DNA of 64,000 bases from Keratinibaculum paraultunense (GCF_016767175.1 NZ_CP068564.1:248001-312000), one strand, 5' to 3'; positions 17,857 to 27,353 are shown, numbered from the stretch's first letter. The notes: generated by a model not told the origin, from the letters alone. Translations and numbers: made by a program.

Positions 17857-18906
17857 TTAGCAATTTGTCAAAGAATTAATGTCAAAAATATCCAATAAAG
17901 AGTATATAGTATTTCCATCTACTCCAGTAGTAGTATTGGAACACATTAAGGAGTTTAGTATGGCTTCTTCAGTTGCTTCTGATGTGGCTCTAAATATTAC
18001 ATTTATTTTAGATTCATCTAAAATTTTCATATTTAAAATATTTTCATTGGGATTATGTTCAAATATATTTGCTGTGGAAAAACCAATAGCTATTTCTCCA
18101 CTACCATGACCAATAAATCCACCTGTTCTAGCAATTCCTGGATTTACCCTTTTTATAATTCTTTTTAATTGTCTAGATGAGAGGGGAATGTCTGTAGCTA
18201 CTATTAGAATAATGGAGCCTTCATTTTTTGTTTTTTTCTCTTTTATTTTAGATGCTATTTTTTCTCCTACGAAGTTTCCGTTTATTATTAAATCATTTAT
18301 TTTCCCAAAATTAGATAATACTAATACTCCTACAGTATAATTTTTATCATCTATATTCACTATACGGGAAGAAGTACCAATTCCCCCTTTTAATCCATAG
18401 CAAACCATTCCAGTACCTGCTCCTACATTTCCTTCTTTAAATTCTACAGATGCATTTTCTATGGCTTCAAATACATGATGTTCTTTAACATGGAGCCCTC
18501 TAATATCATTTAAGTAACTATCATTGCATTCACATATTATAGGATTTAGAGATTTTATATCTTTATCAACAGAAAGCATATATTTGACCAAAGCTTCATG
18601 TGCAGTACCCACAGACAGAGTATTAGTGAGAATAATAGGAGTTTCTATATTTCCCAATTCTTCAATTTGAATAAGTCCTGTACTTTTACCAAATCCATTT
18701 ATTACATGACAAGCTCCTATGACTTTTTCTTTAAACATATTTCTTTCGTGAGGAATAATTGCAGTGACTCCTGTTTTTATATTTTCTTTATCTAAAGTGG
18801 AATGACCTACCTTAACACCAGGAACGTCAGTAATTGAATTATAATTTCCCGTTTTCATATTTCCAATGGATATTCCAAAATCTCTGACTCTTTTTTGATT
18901 CTTCAT
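17857..18906 (-). CDS. P1 family peptidase (DmpA/BapA-type)
   Basis: I chose ATG 18906 because AAAGAGGCG lies 8-10 bases upstream; a longer frame to 18930 lacks a site. The 349-residue protein starts with the family signature (NSITDVPGVKVGHSTL) and ends with the N-terminal-nucleophile region. The sentence ATDIPLSSRQLKRI contains the likely autoprocessing Ser. DmpA/BapA enzymes are aminopeptidases acting on D-amino-acid or beta-amino-acid peptides. It probably shares an operon with the racemase downstream, and fits the D-residue theme of this region. Confidence 0.82.
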   Translation of the reverse strand: MKNQKRVRDFGISIGNMKTGNYNSITDVPGVKVGHSTLDKENIKTGVTAIIPHERNMFKEKVIGACHVINGFGKSTGLIQIEELGNIETPIILTNTLSVGTAHEALVKYMLSVDKDIKSLNPIICECNDSYLNDIRGLHVKEHHVFEAIENASVEFKEGNVGAGTGMVCYGLKGGIGTSSRIVNIDDKNYTVGVLVLSNFGKINDLIINGNFVGEKIASKIKEKKTKNEGSIILIVATDIPLSSRQLKRIIKRVNPGIARTGGFIGHGSGEIAIGFSTANIFEHNPNENILNMKILDESKINVIFRATSEATEEAILNSLMCSNTTTGVDGNTIYSLLDIFDINSLTNC

Positions 18907-19102
18907 GATATTTCGCCTCTTTTCTTTCAATAGAAATAAGCTATAAAATAAGTATAAATTTTTTATTTCATGATTATTTATTATGTGTAATGTAACTTTA
19001 GTATAACAAATAAATAGATAAAATTCAATAAATTATAACACTAATAAATGGTATAATAAACATAAAGTTTTAGAATAAATATCAAAGGAGAGGGTATTTA
19101 CA

Positions 19103-19984
19103 ATGGCTACAAAAACTAATCGAAAACGGAACTCAATAGATAAAAAAGAAATAGTAAAGAAACTATTTTTTATAGTATTAGGGAATTCCCTATGTTCCAT
19201 AGCTTTTAATTTATTTTTTATACCTAGCAAACTTTTAAGTGGAGGAGTAGGAGGGTTAGGTATATTAACTCAATACTTGACGGGAATTCCTTCTGGGATT
19301 GTAGTATTTATTTTAAATGTTCCTATATTTATTATAGGTGCAAAAATGTTAGATAGGGAATTTGCTATGTATGGCTTCATATCAATGTTTATATTTTCAT
19401 CTTTATTAACACTAACTCGAAATATAGGGAATTATTTTGTAATAGATGATATATTATTGAGTGCAGTTTTTGGTGGAGTATTCAATGGTGTAGGTATGGG
19501 ACTTATGTTTAGAAATAGGACTTGTCAAGGAGGATTTGATATAATAGCAGTTATTTTGAAGGACAGATATAATATAAATGTTGGCTCAGCATTGATGGCA
19601 TGTAATACTATAATAGTTTCTCTTTCATCTTTATTATTTGGATATAAGCCAGCTATGTATACATTAATATCTATGTATATAGGTTATAAAATATTAGATA
19701 AGGTTCAAACTGGATTTAATGTAAAAAAGAAAATAGTAATAGTTTCTGACAAAGCAGAAGAATTAGCTAAAGCTATCATTCATAAATTAAACAGAGGGGT
19801 AACCTTTTTAGATGGTATAGGAGGCTATACAAAAGAGAACAAGAAGGTTATATATTGTATAGTTACTTCTAGAGAAACAGCTAAATTGAAAAGTATAATG
19901 GATGAAATAGATCCGATGGCTTTTTTTACAGTAAGTGATGTGGTAGAGGTAAGGGGAAGTGGTTTTAAAAATGTAGGAGTTTAA
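19103..19984 (+). CDS. YitT family membrane protein
   Basis: The 293-residue protein has a basic N-terminus and five or six transmembrane helices (about residues 15-205, DUF161, with LLSGGVGGLGILTQYLTG). A C-terminal cytoplasmic DUF2179 domain follows (about 210-290, GVTFLDGIGGYTKENKKVIYCIV). Transport or regulatory function is unproven for the family. AGGAGAGGG precedes ATG 19103. It is divergent from the DmpA-type gene. Confidence 0.82.
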   Translation: MATKTNRKRNSIDKKEIVKKLFFIVLGNSLCSIAFNLFFIPSKLLSGGVGGLGILTQYLTGIPSGIVVFILNVPIFIIGAKMLDREFAMYGFISMFIFSSLLTLTRNIGNYFVIDDILLSAVFGGVFNGVGMGLMFRNRTCQGGFDIIAVILKDRYNINVGSALMACNTIIVSLSSLLFGYKPAMYTLISMYIGYKILDKVQTGFNVKKKIVIVSDKAEELAKAIIHKLNRGVTFLDGIGGYTKENKKVIYCIVTSRETAKLKSIMDEIDPMAFFTVSDVVEVRGSGFKNVGV

Positions 19985-20085
19985 ATCGTAATAAGTTTGT
20001 AACTTATATTTATTAATTTAAGTGTATACTATAAGTATAGACAGAAGATTTTTAAATTATTTTAAATTAAAGGAGGGGGATTTAA

Positions 20086-22161
20086 ATGAAGAGGAGGATA
20101 AGTATTTTATTAACCTTGGTTATGATGGTGAGCTTGATTCCAATTACATCTTTTGCAGAATCAAATTTTGATAAAGAATTAAAAGATGCCATCATAAAAA
20201 GTAAAAAACTATTTAATATTGGAGAAGAATACGATAAGTTTGAACACAATATTAACACCCAAGATGGAGAAACTTATTTTTATCTAAATTGGTCGGATAG
20301 TAAAGGGAAAAATGGAAGTATAGATGTTGGTATAACTTCCGATGGTACAGTAGTTAGCTATGGGAAATGGAAACCAAGTTACCAAGAAAGTAAGCCAAAA
20401 TTACCAAAAATAAGTAAAGAAGAAGGTTTAAAAAAAGCAAAAGAATTTATTAAAAAAATAACACCAGAATTTGCAGACAGTATTAAATATATAGAAAAAC
20501 CAGAGTTATTAAATATATACTCAGATGTATATGATTATTATTTTGTAAGGGTTGAAAAAGATATTCCTTATTATATTAACAATATTTATATTAATGTGGA
20601 TAATACTACAGGGGAAATTAGAAACTATTATGCAAACTGGGATAAAGATATGGTATTTCATGAAGTAAAAGAGCCAATTTCTTTAGATAAAGCACAAGAA
20701 TTATATAAAGAAAAAATAGGATTAAATTTGTTGTATAAATTTAGTTATGCAGGAGATACACCAAAACCTTATTTAGCTTATGGACAATTAAATACAAACC
20801 AATGTATAGATGCAAAAGATGGTAATGTAGTAATTTGGACAGATTATTACCATCTTTATCAAAACGATTGTTGCGGATATGGAGTATCAGAGGAAGAGAA
20901 ATCTTTAAATCCTAGTGAAGAGGAGGCAATACAGAATATTACTGGTATTATATCTCAAGAAGAAGCGGAAAAAATTGGCAGAGATATACTAAAATTGGAT
21001 TCAAAATATAAGATAGGTTATATTTCTCTTTATAAAGATTGGAGAAATGATGATGTTTATTATTGGCAAATAGAATTTATGGAAGAGTCTGAAATGGATT
21101 ATGCAAATATAAGTATAAATGCTAAAACTAAAGAGGTTATATCTTTTTATAAGTCTATTCCTTTTGAAGAAGGGAAAAAACCTAAATATGATGAAAAACA
21201 ATCTTTGGAAATAGCTAAAAATTATATAGAGAAGGTAAATCCAGATAAATTAAAAAATGTTGAATTGAGAATTAGACCTGAAATGGAGAAAATTTCGTCT
21301 CAAAATAGTTATTATTTTGAATTTATTAGAAAGATTGATGATGCTTATGTAGAAGAGGATGGAATTTCTGTACGAGTTGATGCAATTAATGGAGAAATAG
21401 TAGAATATAATCTTAGTTGGTATAATGGAGATTTTCCTTCAAAGAATGATATAATATCTATAGATAAAGCTTACGATATTTTATTTAAAGACATTGGTAT
21501 GGAATTAAAATATGTTACTCCTATGAGATATGATGATAGGAATAATAAAAAAGAAGCTATATTAGTATATGGCTTAAAAGAGGATAAACCAGCAATTATA
21601 GATCCTTATACTGGTGCTATATTAAATTATAATGGAAAACCTTTCAAAGAATTTAAAGCAGTTAGCTATAAAGATATAGATAATAGTTATGCTAAGGATA
21701 AAATAAATATATTAGCACAATATGGTATAAGCTTACCAGGAGAGGAATTTAAACCTAAAGAAAAGATTATTCAAAAGGATTTTTTATATCTGTTGCTGAA
21801 AGCGTATGATCCTTATATCGAATTTTTAGATATATCAATTGATAAATTGTATAATTATTTAATAAATGAAAGTATTGTAAAAGAAGAAGAAAAAAATCCG
21901 AATAAAATAGTAACAAAAGAAGAAGGAATAAAATATATCATTAGAGCACTAAAATATGATAAAATTGCAGATATAACCGAAATATATAAAGATTTATTTA
22001 AAGATACTAAGGATATAGATCCTAAACTAAAAGGATATGCAGCTATAGCTTATGGGCTTAATATAGTTGAAGGAAGTAATGGATATTTAAAACCTAAGGC
22101 AGAATTAAAAAGAGAAGATGCAGCTAATATGATATATAATTATTTATTTAATGGAAATTAA
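20086..22161 (+). CDS. Secreted YcdB/YcdC-repeat protein with C-terminal SLH motifs
   Basis: The 691-residue protein has a clear signal peptide (residues 1-25, cleaving after SFA) and a chain of YcdB/YcdC (PepSY-like) repeats up to about residue 530. Each repeat contains the pattern ...A..I.. plus a G.(I/V)..Y segment. The last ~150 residues resemble SLH modules (YGLNIVEGSNGYLKPKAELK, REDAANMIYNY), suggesting attachment to the cell wall. PepSY-type domains often inhibit or chaperone proteases; the exact role is unknown. AAAGGAGGGGG gives an excellent start. Confidence 0.75.
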   Translation: MKRRISILLTLVMMVSLIPITSFAESNFDKELKDAIIKSKKLFNIGEEYDKFEHNINTQDGETYFYLNWSDSKGKNGSIDVGITSDGTVVSYGKWKPSYQESKPKLPKISKEEGLKKAKEFIKKITPEFADSIKYIEKPELLNIYSDVYDYYFVRVEKDIPYYINNIYINVDNTTGEIRNYYANWDKDMVFHEVKEPISLDKAQELYKEKIGLNLLYKFSYAGDTPKPYLAYGQLNTNQCIDAKDGNVVIWTDYYHLYQNDCCGYGVSEEEKSLNPSEEEAIQNITGIISQEEAEKIGRDILKLDSKYKIGYISLYKDWRNDDVYYWQIEFMEESEMDYANISINAKTKEVISFYKSIPFEEGKKPKYDEKQSLEIAKNYIEKVNPDKLKNVELRIRPEMEKISSQNSYYFEFIRKIDDAYVEEDGISVRVDAINGEIVEYNLSWYNGDFPSKNDIISIDKAYDILFKDIGMELKYVTPMRYDDRNNKKEAILVYGLKEDKPAIIDPYTGAILNYNGKPFKEFKAVSYKDIDNSYAKDKINILAQYGISLPGEEFKPKEKIIQKDFLYLLLKAYDPYIEFLDISIDKLYNYLINESIVKEEEKNPNKIVTKEEGIKYIIRALKYDKIADITEIYKDLFKDTKDIDPKLKGYAAIAYGLNIVEGSNGYLKPKAELKREDAANMIYNYLFNGN

Positions 22162-22170
22162 AACATTTAT

Positions 22171-22208
22171 CAATAATAAGTCAGGGGATATCCCCTGACT
22201 CATTATTG
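22171..22208. terminator. Bidirectional terminator between YcdB-SLH gene and sleB
   Basis: AGTCAGGGGAT and ATCCCCTGACT (22179-22200) form a perfect palindrome, extended by CAATAAT and ATTATTG arms to 22171-22208. The convergent sleB stop codon lies inside the right arm. Confidence 0.75.
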
Positions 22209-22895
22209 ATAAAATACATGCTCTCCAATTTTTGTTACATAGGTTTTATTTTTTACTATCCATGTCCCAGCTGTTTTATTTGGATTGAAAAAATAAGTGG
22301 AATTGCCAACGGGTCTTAAACCATTTATGGCATCCTTTGCAGCATTTATACTTTCTTGAGACGGAGTATTGTAAATCGTACCATTAGCAACAGGACTAAA
22401 TTGAGGAATACTTCCATAGTAATCAAATATTACATTGTAAATGGTATTTGGAAACTCTTTAGAATTAACTCGGTTTAAAATTACATTTCCAATGGCTACT
22501 TTACCTTTATATGATTCTCCACCGGCTTCTGCTTCTATGATTCGGGCTAACCAATAAATATCACCGTCGGTATATTTTTTATTGCTTGTCCCTCCCGTTG
22601 AAGAAGTAGAGAAATTGCTATACAAAGTATTTATAGTTTCTGGTCCTGCAATACCATCAATTCTTATATGATTATCTATTTGAAAGTCGATAACAGTTCT
22701 TTCTGTTATGATTCCATATATTCCATCTATTTTATAATTATAGTAGCCTTTTTGATTTAGTATCCTTTGAAGCTCAATAACATCATCTCCCTTATGACCA
22801 TACATTAGTGTTCTAGAATAACCACTAGCTGATGCTGGTATGGAGATTATTGTAAATATTAAAATTAATAATATAATATGTGTAATTTTTTTCAT
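22203..22895 (-). CDS. sleB: Spore cortex-lytic enzyme SleB-type hydrolase
   Basis: The 230-residue protein has a signal peptide (1-23), a peptidoglycan-binding domain (about 30-95: GDDVIELQRILNQKGYY, then DGIAGPETINTLYS) and a Hydrolase_2/SleB catalytic domain (about 110-230: DIYWLARIIEAEAGGE with the catalytic Glu, then GKVAIGNVILNRV). SleB enzymes are lytic transglycosylases that degrade spore cortex at germination; close relatives act as vegetative wall hydrolases. The upstream leader looks like a c-di-AMP riboswitch, which would suit a wall hydrolase. Confidence 0.85.
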   Translation of the reverse strand: MKKITHIILLILIFTIISIPASASGYSRTLMYGHKGDDVIELQRILNQKGYYNYKIDGIYGIITERTVIDFQIDNHIRIDGIAGPETINTLYSNFSTSSTGGTSNKKYTDGDIYWLARIIEAEAGGESYKGKVAIGNVILNRVNSKEFPNTIYNVIFDYYGSIPQFSPVANGTIYNTPSQESINAAKDAINGLRPVGNSTYFFNPNKTAGTWIVKNKTYVTKIGEHVFYQ

Positions 22896-22927
22896 GTCTA
22901 TAGCACCTCTTCCTAAACTTTAATTTT

Positions 22928-23012
22928 CAAGTTAGCATTTTACAAGGGGTATCCCCTTGTACTGGGTTCCTCGTACCTAGAAATTTAGGATTCAGTCCTT
23001 ATGTCGATTTAC
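22928..23012 (-). promoter_or_regulatory. Structured leader resembling a ydaO/yuaA (c-di-AMP) riboswitch
   Basis: On the minus strand the leader contains CTGAATCC, then AGGTACGAGGAACCC, then a GGGG hairpin (ACAAGGGG/CCCCTTGT, 22942-22960) and finally TGCTAACTTG. The ydaO class is characterised by GAAUCC, GGUACGGAGGAACC, GGGG and GCUAACUC in the same order, and is common upstream of wall hydrolases. The segment between the GGAACC and GCUAAC blocks is only about 28 nt, roughly half of what I remember for the class. It may therefore be a shortened variant or another structured RNA. Confidence 0.45.
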
Positions 23013-23022
23013 AATAAACAAT

Positions 23023-23051
23023 ATTATACAAGAAGCTTTATATTATGTAAA
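23023..23051 (-). promoter_or_regulatory. Promoter of sleB and its leader RNA
   Basis: TTTACA (23046-23051), 17 bases, TATAAT (23023-23028) on the minus strand. Transcription should start near 23016, just before the riboswitch-like segment, giving a leader of about 120 nt. Confidence 0.7.
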
Positions 23052-23165
23052 CATACTTTAGCCAATTACCAAAAGTTACATAAATAATTAATATTATTAA
23101 AGTTGCAATTTCACTTCGCCTATCTAAATAAATAGTGTATAATGTTTATAAGAGGAGGGGTAAAA

Positions 23166-24398
23166 ATGGAATATGATTTTGATAAGGTAATTGATAGGAC
23201 AGGTACTAACTGTTCTAAATGGGATTTACGAAAAGAGGTATTTGGTAGAGATGATGTACTGCCAATGTGGGTTGCTGATACGGATTTTGAAGCGCCAAAA
23301 GAAGTTATAGAAGCTATGGAAGAAAGGTTGAAACACGGTATATATGGCTATACATATAGACCTAAGTCTTTTAACAAATCTATAATAAATTGGATGAAAA
23401 AAAGGCATGGGTGGGATATAGAAGATGAATGGATAACTTTTAGTCCAGGAGTAGTTCCTGCTTTAAGTGTAGCTATAAATACATTTACACATCCAGGAGA
23501 TAGAGTAATAATACAAACTCCAATTTATCCACCTTTTCAATCAATTGTAAAAGAAAATGGTAGAATTATAGTAGATAATGAGCTTATGCTTATTGATGGA
23601 AGATATCAAATGGATATAGAAAAATTGGAGGAGCAAATTAAAATTAGTGATTCCAGTTTTACTAGCAATACTATTAATGAAAATAGAGAATTTGATCAAA
23701 GAATAAAGCTTTTATTATTTTGTAGTCCTCATAATCCAACTGGTAGAGTTTGGACAAAAGAAGAATTATTAAAAATAGGAGAAATTTGCTTGGAAAATGA
23801 TATATTAATTGTTTCTGATGAAATTCATTCAGATATCATATATAAAGGGTATAAGCATATTCCTATTGCATCATTATCTAAAGATTTGGAACAAAATACA
23901 ATCACTTGTATTGCTCCTAGCAAGACTTTTAGCTTAGCAGGGTTGTCCTCATCAGCTGTTATTATACCCAATAAGAAAATAAGAGATTTATTTAATAATA
24001 CTTTAAATAAATTAGCAATTGGTGGAGGAAATATTTTTGGAAATATTGCTTTAGAAGCAGCTTATAGCTATGGTGAAGATTGGCTGGAAGAGCTTTTAAT
24101 ATACCTTGAAGAGAACTTGAATTATCTTATGAAGTATTTTGAAGAAAAAATACCGGAAATTAAGCCGATAAAGCCAGAAGCAACTTATCTTGTTTGGTTA
24201 GATTGCAAAGAATTGGGGCTTGAGGGTAAGGAATTGGTAGATTTCTTTGTAAATGAAGCTAAAGTAGGTGTAAATCCTGGATTTACATTTGGAGAAAATG
24301 GAAGTAGTTTTGTAAGATTAAATATAGGATGTCCTCGTTCTATTCTTGAAGAAGGGTTAAATAGAATAGAAAAGGCTGTAAAAAGATTAAATAAGTAA
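23166..24398 (+). CDS. PatB/MalY-type aminotransferase or cystathionine beta-lyase
   Basis: ATG 23166 is chosen because GAGGAGGGG ends 5-6 bases before it; the ATG at 23142 lies upstream of that site. The 410-residue class I/II PLP enzyme has MWVADTDFEAP, SPGVVPALS, CSPHNPTGRVW, the DEIHSDI aspartate region and the PLP lysine in APSKTFSLAGL. PatB enzymes cleave C-S bonds (cystathionine, cysteine) or act as aminotransferases. It is followed by a cysteine-desulfidase-like gene, so sulfur amino acid breakdown is likely. Confidence 0.85.
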   Translation: MEYDFDKVIDRTGTNCSKWDLRKEVFGRDDVLPMWVADTDFEAPKEVIEAMEERLKHGIYGYTYRPKSFNKSIINWMKKRHGWDIEDEWITFSPGVVPALSVAINTFTHPGDRVIIQTPIYPPFQSIVKENGRIIVDNELMLIDGRYQMDIEKLEEQIKISDSSFTSNTINENREFDQRIKLLLFCSPHNPTGRVWTKEELLKIGEICLENDILIVSDEIHSDIIYKGYKHIPIASLSKDLEQNTITCIAPSKTFSLAGLSSSAVIIPNKKIRDLFNNTLNKLAIGGGNIFGNIALEAAYSYGEDWLEELLIYLEENLNYLMKYFEEKIPEIKPIKPEATYLVWLDCKELGLEGKELVDFFVNEAKVGVNPGFTFGENGSSFVRLNIGCPRSILEEGLNRIEKAVKRLNK

Positions 24399-24441
24399 GC
24401 TAAAGTTAAAAAGATAAATATAAAAGGAGAACTATGAAAAT

Positions 24442-25725
24442 ATGAATAAAAATGATTTTATTTCTTTGCTAAAAGAAGAGATGAAACCAGCTTTAGGAGT
24501 TACAGAGCCAAGTGCTGTAGCATTGGCAAGTGCAAAAGCTTATGAAATTATAGGTGGAGATTTAAATAAAATTAAGTTAACATTAGATTCAGGTTTGTAT
24601 AAAAATTGTTATTCCTGTGCAATACCAGGAACAGATAAGTTTGGTATTGAAATAGCAGCTTTATTAGGAGTATTAGTTGGAAAGCCAGAATTAGAATTAG
24701 AAGTATTAAAAGAAGTTAAAGAAGAAGATGAAATTAAAGCTAAAAAGTTACAAGATGAAGGAAAAGTAGAAGTTAAAATTAAAAAAGGGCATGTAGGAAT
24801 ATATGTAGATTGTATAGTAATAACAGATAGAGGATATGGAAGAGTACTTATACAAGAGAGACATTCTAATATCACATTAATAGAAAAAAACAATGAAGTC
24901 TTATATGAGAAAAAAGGAAATTTAGCAAGAGAAGAGAATAAAGATTTTAGAAATATTAAGCAAAAAAAACTTATAGATTTAGTTAATTTTGTTCAGAATG
25001 TATCTTTTGAAGAGATTAAATTTGTATTAGAAGCTATAAAGATGAATAAAGAATTAGCACAATATGGGAAACAAGGTTCTGGTATGAAAACAGGTGTTAC
25101 TTTGTTTAATTTAGTTAAAGATGGAATTTTGGCAAATGATATTATACATTATGCTCAAATATTAACTGGATATGCTATGGATGCTAGATTAGGCGGTATT
25201 CCTAAACCTGCTATGAGCATAAGCGGTAGTGGATCCCATGGCATAATAGCTACTATGCCTATTGTAGCTGTTGCTGAAAAAAAGCAAATAGATGATGAAA
25301 AACTTGCTAGATCCATAGCTTTAAGTTTTTTAATAACTATTTATATAAAGGAATATTCAGGTAGACTGTCTGCATTTTGTGGATGTGCAATAGCAGGAGG
25401 TATAGGGGCTAGTTCAGGTATAGTTTATTTATTAGATGGGAATTTAAGTCAAATAACTTATGCGATAAATAATATAGCAGGAAATATTACAGGAATGATA
25501 TGTGATGGAGGAAATTATGGATGTGCTCTAAAAGCTATTACTGCTGCTAATGTAGCTGTGACATCTGCTATTTTTGCACTTAATAATATAGCTATACCTG
25601 AAAACTATGGAATAGTTGGTAGTACTCCAGAAGAAACAATTAAAAACATAGGCAAAATAGCATCGCCAGGCATGTTGGAAACTGAAAATGTTATATTGGA
25701 TATTATGTTAAATAAAAATGTATAA
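24442..25725 (+). CDS. L-cysteine desulfidase/serine dehydratase-alpha family (UPF0597, YhaM/CyuA-like)
   Basis: The 427-residue protein begins with the family sentence (LKPALGVTEP-type: EEMKPALGVTEPSAVALAS). Conserved cysteines expected to hold an Fe-S cluster appear in CAIPGT, FCGCAIAGG and MICDGGNYGC. Family members release sulfide or ammonia from cysteine or serine. The ribosome binding site is AAAGGAGA about 12 bases upstream; a nearer ATG at 24434 closes after three codons. It follows the PatB-like gene by 43 bases, in the same operon. Confidence 0.82.
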   Translation: MNKNDFISLLKEEMKPALGVTEPSAVALASAKAYEIIGGDLNKIKLTLDSGLYKNCYSCAIPGTDKFGIEIAALLGVLVGKPELELEVLKEVKEEDEIKAKKLQDEGKVEVKIKKGHVGIYVDCIVITDRGYGRVLIQERHSNITLIEKNNEVLYEKKGNLAREENKDFRNIKQKKLIDLVNFVQNVSFEEIKFVLEAIKMNKELAQYGKQGSGMKTGVTLFNLVKDGILANDIIHYAQILTGYAMDARLGGIPKPAMSISGSGSHGIIATMPIVAVAEKKQIDDEKLARSIALSFLITIYIKEYSGRLSAFCGCAIAGGIGASSGIVYLLDGNLSQITYAINNIAGNITGMICDGGNYGCALKAITAANVAVTSAIFALNNIAIPENYGIVGSTPEETIKNIGKIASPGMLETENVILDIMLNKNV

Positions 25726-25763
25726 TTATTTTATTTTTTAAATAAAAAGAAGGGAGAATTTTA

Positions 25764-26624
25764 ATGAAAACAAATAAAGAAAAACTTGTTATGCAATCGG
25801 TTTATGGTAAAGTTCATAGTCCTACAGCAGGAGGTAATTATTATGCTATTACTTCAAAAGGTAAGGGGTTAATACTTCCAAGTGTTGGAGGTATCACTTA
25901 CAATTTTAAAATTGGAGATCCATGTATGGATTTAGTGGGAGATCATATAGAACCAGGAGTAAGTATAAAAAATGAAAAAAGAGAAGAAAACAACGCTTTA
26001 ATGTTATTATCATGTGTTGGAAATGAAGCTATAGTTACTTCTGGAGATGCCAAAGGTGCAAAAGGATATGTAACTGGAAAGCATGGTGGTATTGAACATG
26101 TTATTATTTATTTCCCACAAGACGATTTAGAAAAAATGACGGTAGATGATAATATCCTTGTTAAAGCGTGGGGTCAAGGTTTAGCTATAGAGGGGCATGA
26201 TGATATAGTTTGCATGAATTTAGATCCAGAATTATTTGATAAGATTGAATTTGTAGAAACTGAAGATGGTAAAATAGAGGTACCAGTGGTTACAGAAGTC
26301 CCAGCTTATTTAATGGGGTCAGGCATAGGTGCCTCAACGGGCTTTTCTGGAGATTATGATATTATGACAGGGGATATTGAAGCTAATAAACAATTTGGTA
26401 TAGATAAATTAAAATTTGGTGATTTAGTACTTCTAAAAGATTGTGATAATACATATGGTAGACAGTATTTAGAAGGAGCTGTAACTTTAGGAGTTGTAGT
26501 GCATAGTAATTGTGTTTTATCTGGACATGGACCTGGGATAACTACTTTGCTAAGTTGTAAGACAGACAAAATAAAAGGTATAATTGATGAAAATGCAAAT
26601 ATTGCAAATTATTTGGGAGTTTAA
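25764..26624 (+). CDS. DUF4438 domain protein
   Basis: The 286-residue protein matches the DUF4438 family along its length (PTAGGNYYAITSKGKGLILP, GDHIEPGVS, CVGNEAIVTSGDAKGAKGYVTGKHGG, HSNCVLSGHGPGITTLL). Function is unknown; the family is often found in amino acid catabolic clusters of anaerobes. It lies 38 bases after the desulfidase-like gene with AAGGGAGA ahead of ATG, so it is probably co-transcribed with patB and the desulfidase. Confidence 0.75.
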   Translation: MKTNKEKLVMQSVYGKVHSPTAGGNYYAITSKGKGLILPSVGGITYNFKIGDPCMDLVGDHIEPGVSIKNEKREENNALMLLSCVGNEAIVTSGDAKGAKGYVTGKHGGIEHVIIYFPQDDLEKMTVDDNILVKAWGQGLAIEGHDDIVCMNLDPELFDKIEFVETEDGKIEVPVVTEVPAYLMGSGIGASTGFSGDYDIMTGDIEANKQFGIDKLKFGDLVLLKDCDNTYGRQYLEGAVTLGVVVHSNCVLSGHGPGITTLLSCKTDKIKGIIDENANIANYLGV

Positions 26625-26704
26625 TAGTCTGTATGTAAGTAAATTAGGTATATAAAGAAAGTTATATATTTAAAATTTAATTGTATTATGCGAGGTGTTT
26701 ATAA

Positions 26705-27211
26705 ATGAGTTTTGATTATAAATTAAACTTAATAGACGTTTTAAATAGTTTGGAACAAAGAGGAGCTTTTTTAACTGTAAAAGATAATGAAGATAGAGTA
26801 AATACCATGACTATAGGTTGGGGAAATATAGGATACGAATGGGGTAGACCTGTATTTATTGTATTGGTAAGGGAAAGTAGATATACTCATGAATTATTAG
26901 AAAATGCTGATGATTTTACCGTATCTATTCCATTAGATGATAAAATGAATAAAGCTTTAGGATTTTGTGGAAGTAAATCTGGTAGGGATTATGATAAGTT
27001 TAAGGAATGCGGCTTAAATCTACTGGATGGTAAGAAAGTCAATTCTCCTGTTATAGGAGATTGCCAGATGATTTATGAATGTAAAATAATTTATAAACAT
27101 GATATGGATTTACAACTTTTAGATGAAGTGATAAGGAATAAATGGTACAGTTCAGAAAGCAAACATACTATATACTATGGAGAGATAGTTAATTGTTATC
27201 AAAATAATTAA
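26705..27211 (+). CDS. Flavin reductase-like FMN-binding split-barrel protein
   Basis: The 168-residue protein has the flavoreductase core: VNTMTIGWGNIGYEWGRPVF, VRESRYTHELL, FTVSIPLDDKMNKALGFCGSKSGRDYDKF. These proteins bind FMN and reduce flavins or small substrates. It is the last gene before the long terminator at 27226. The 80-base gap upstream with a GCGAGGTG ribosome binding site still fits operon membership. Confidence 0.8.
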   Translation: MSFDYKLNLIDVLNSLEQRGAFLTVKDNEDRVNTMTIGWGNIGYEWGRPVFIVLVRESRYTHELLENADDFTVSIPLDDKMNKALGFCGSKSGRDYDKFKECGLNLLDGKKVNSPVIGDCQMIYECKIIYKHDMDLQLLDEVIRNKWYSSESKHTIYYGEIVNCYQNN

Positions 27212-27225
27212 GCATGTAAGTATAT

Positions 27226-27269
27226 AAGAGGGACAGATCTTTTTGCATGCAAAAAGATCTGTCCCTCTT
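27226..27269. terminator. 44-nt perfect palindrome, intrinsic terminator
   Basis: The 22-base arms (AAGAGGGACAGATCTTTTTG then CA, and its complement) are perfectly complementary through the centre at GCATGC, and are followed by GCATTTTT. This ends the patB-to-flavin-reductase operon and insulates it from the sugar-operon promoter 30 bases further on. Confidence 0.8.
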
Positions 27270-27298
27270 GCATTTTTAAAACCTTTTCACAAAAGGAC

Positions 27299-27353
27299 TT
27301 TACAAATAATAAAAAATAGTATATGCTTTATATAAAGCATGCAAGCGTTTGCA
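27299..27353 (+). promoter_or_regulatory. Promoter with palindromic operator and CcpA-type cre site
   Basis: TTTACA (27299-27304), 17 bases, TATGCT (27322-27327) form a plausible promoter. A perfect 18-nt palindrome, ATGCTTTATATAAAGCAT (27323-27340), covers the -10. It is followed directly by ATGCAAGCGTTTGCA (27339-27353), which fits the catabolite-responsive cre consensus WTGNAANCGNWNNCW at all positions. The LacI regulator encoded at 28070 could bind either site. This is the control region of a carbohydrate operon. Confidence 0.6.

Noticed and set aside
27226-27269. 44-nt perfect palindrome as a mobile-element end or MITE
   Set aside because: It sits right after a stop codon and is followed by T residues, with no flanking target duplication or second copy; a terminator explains it.
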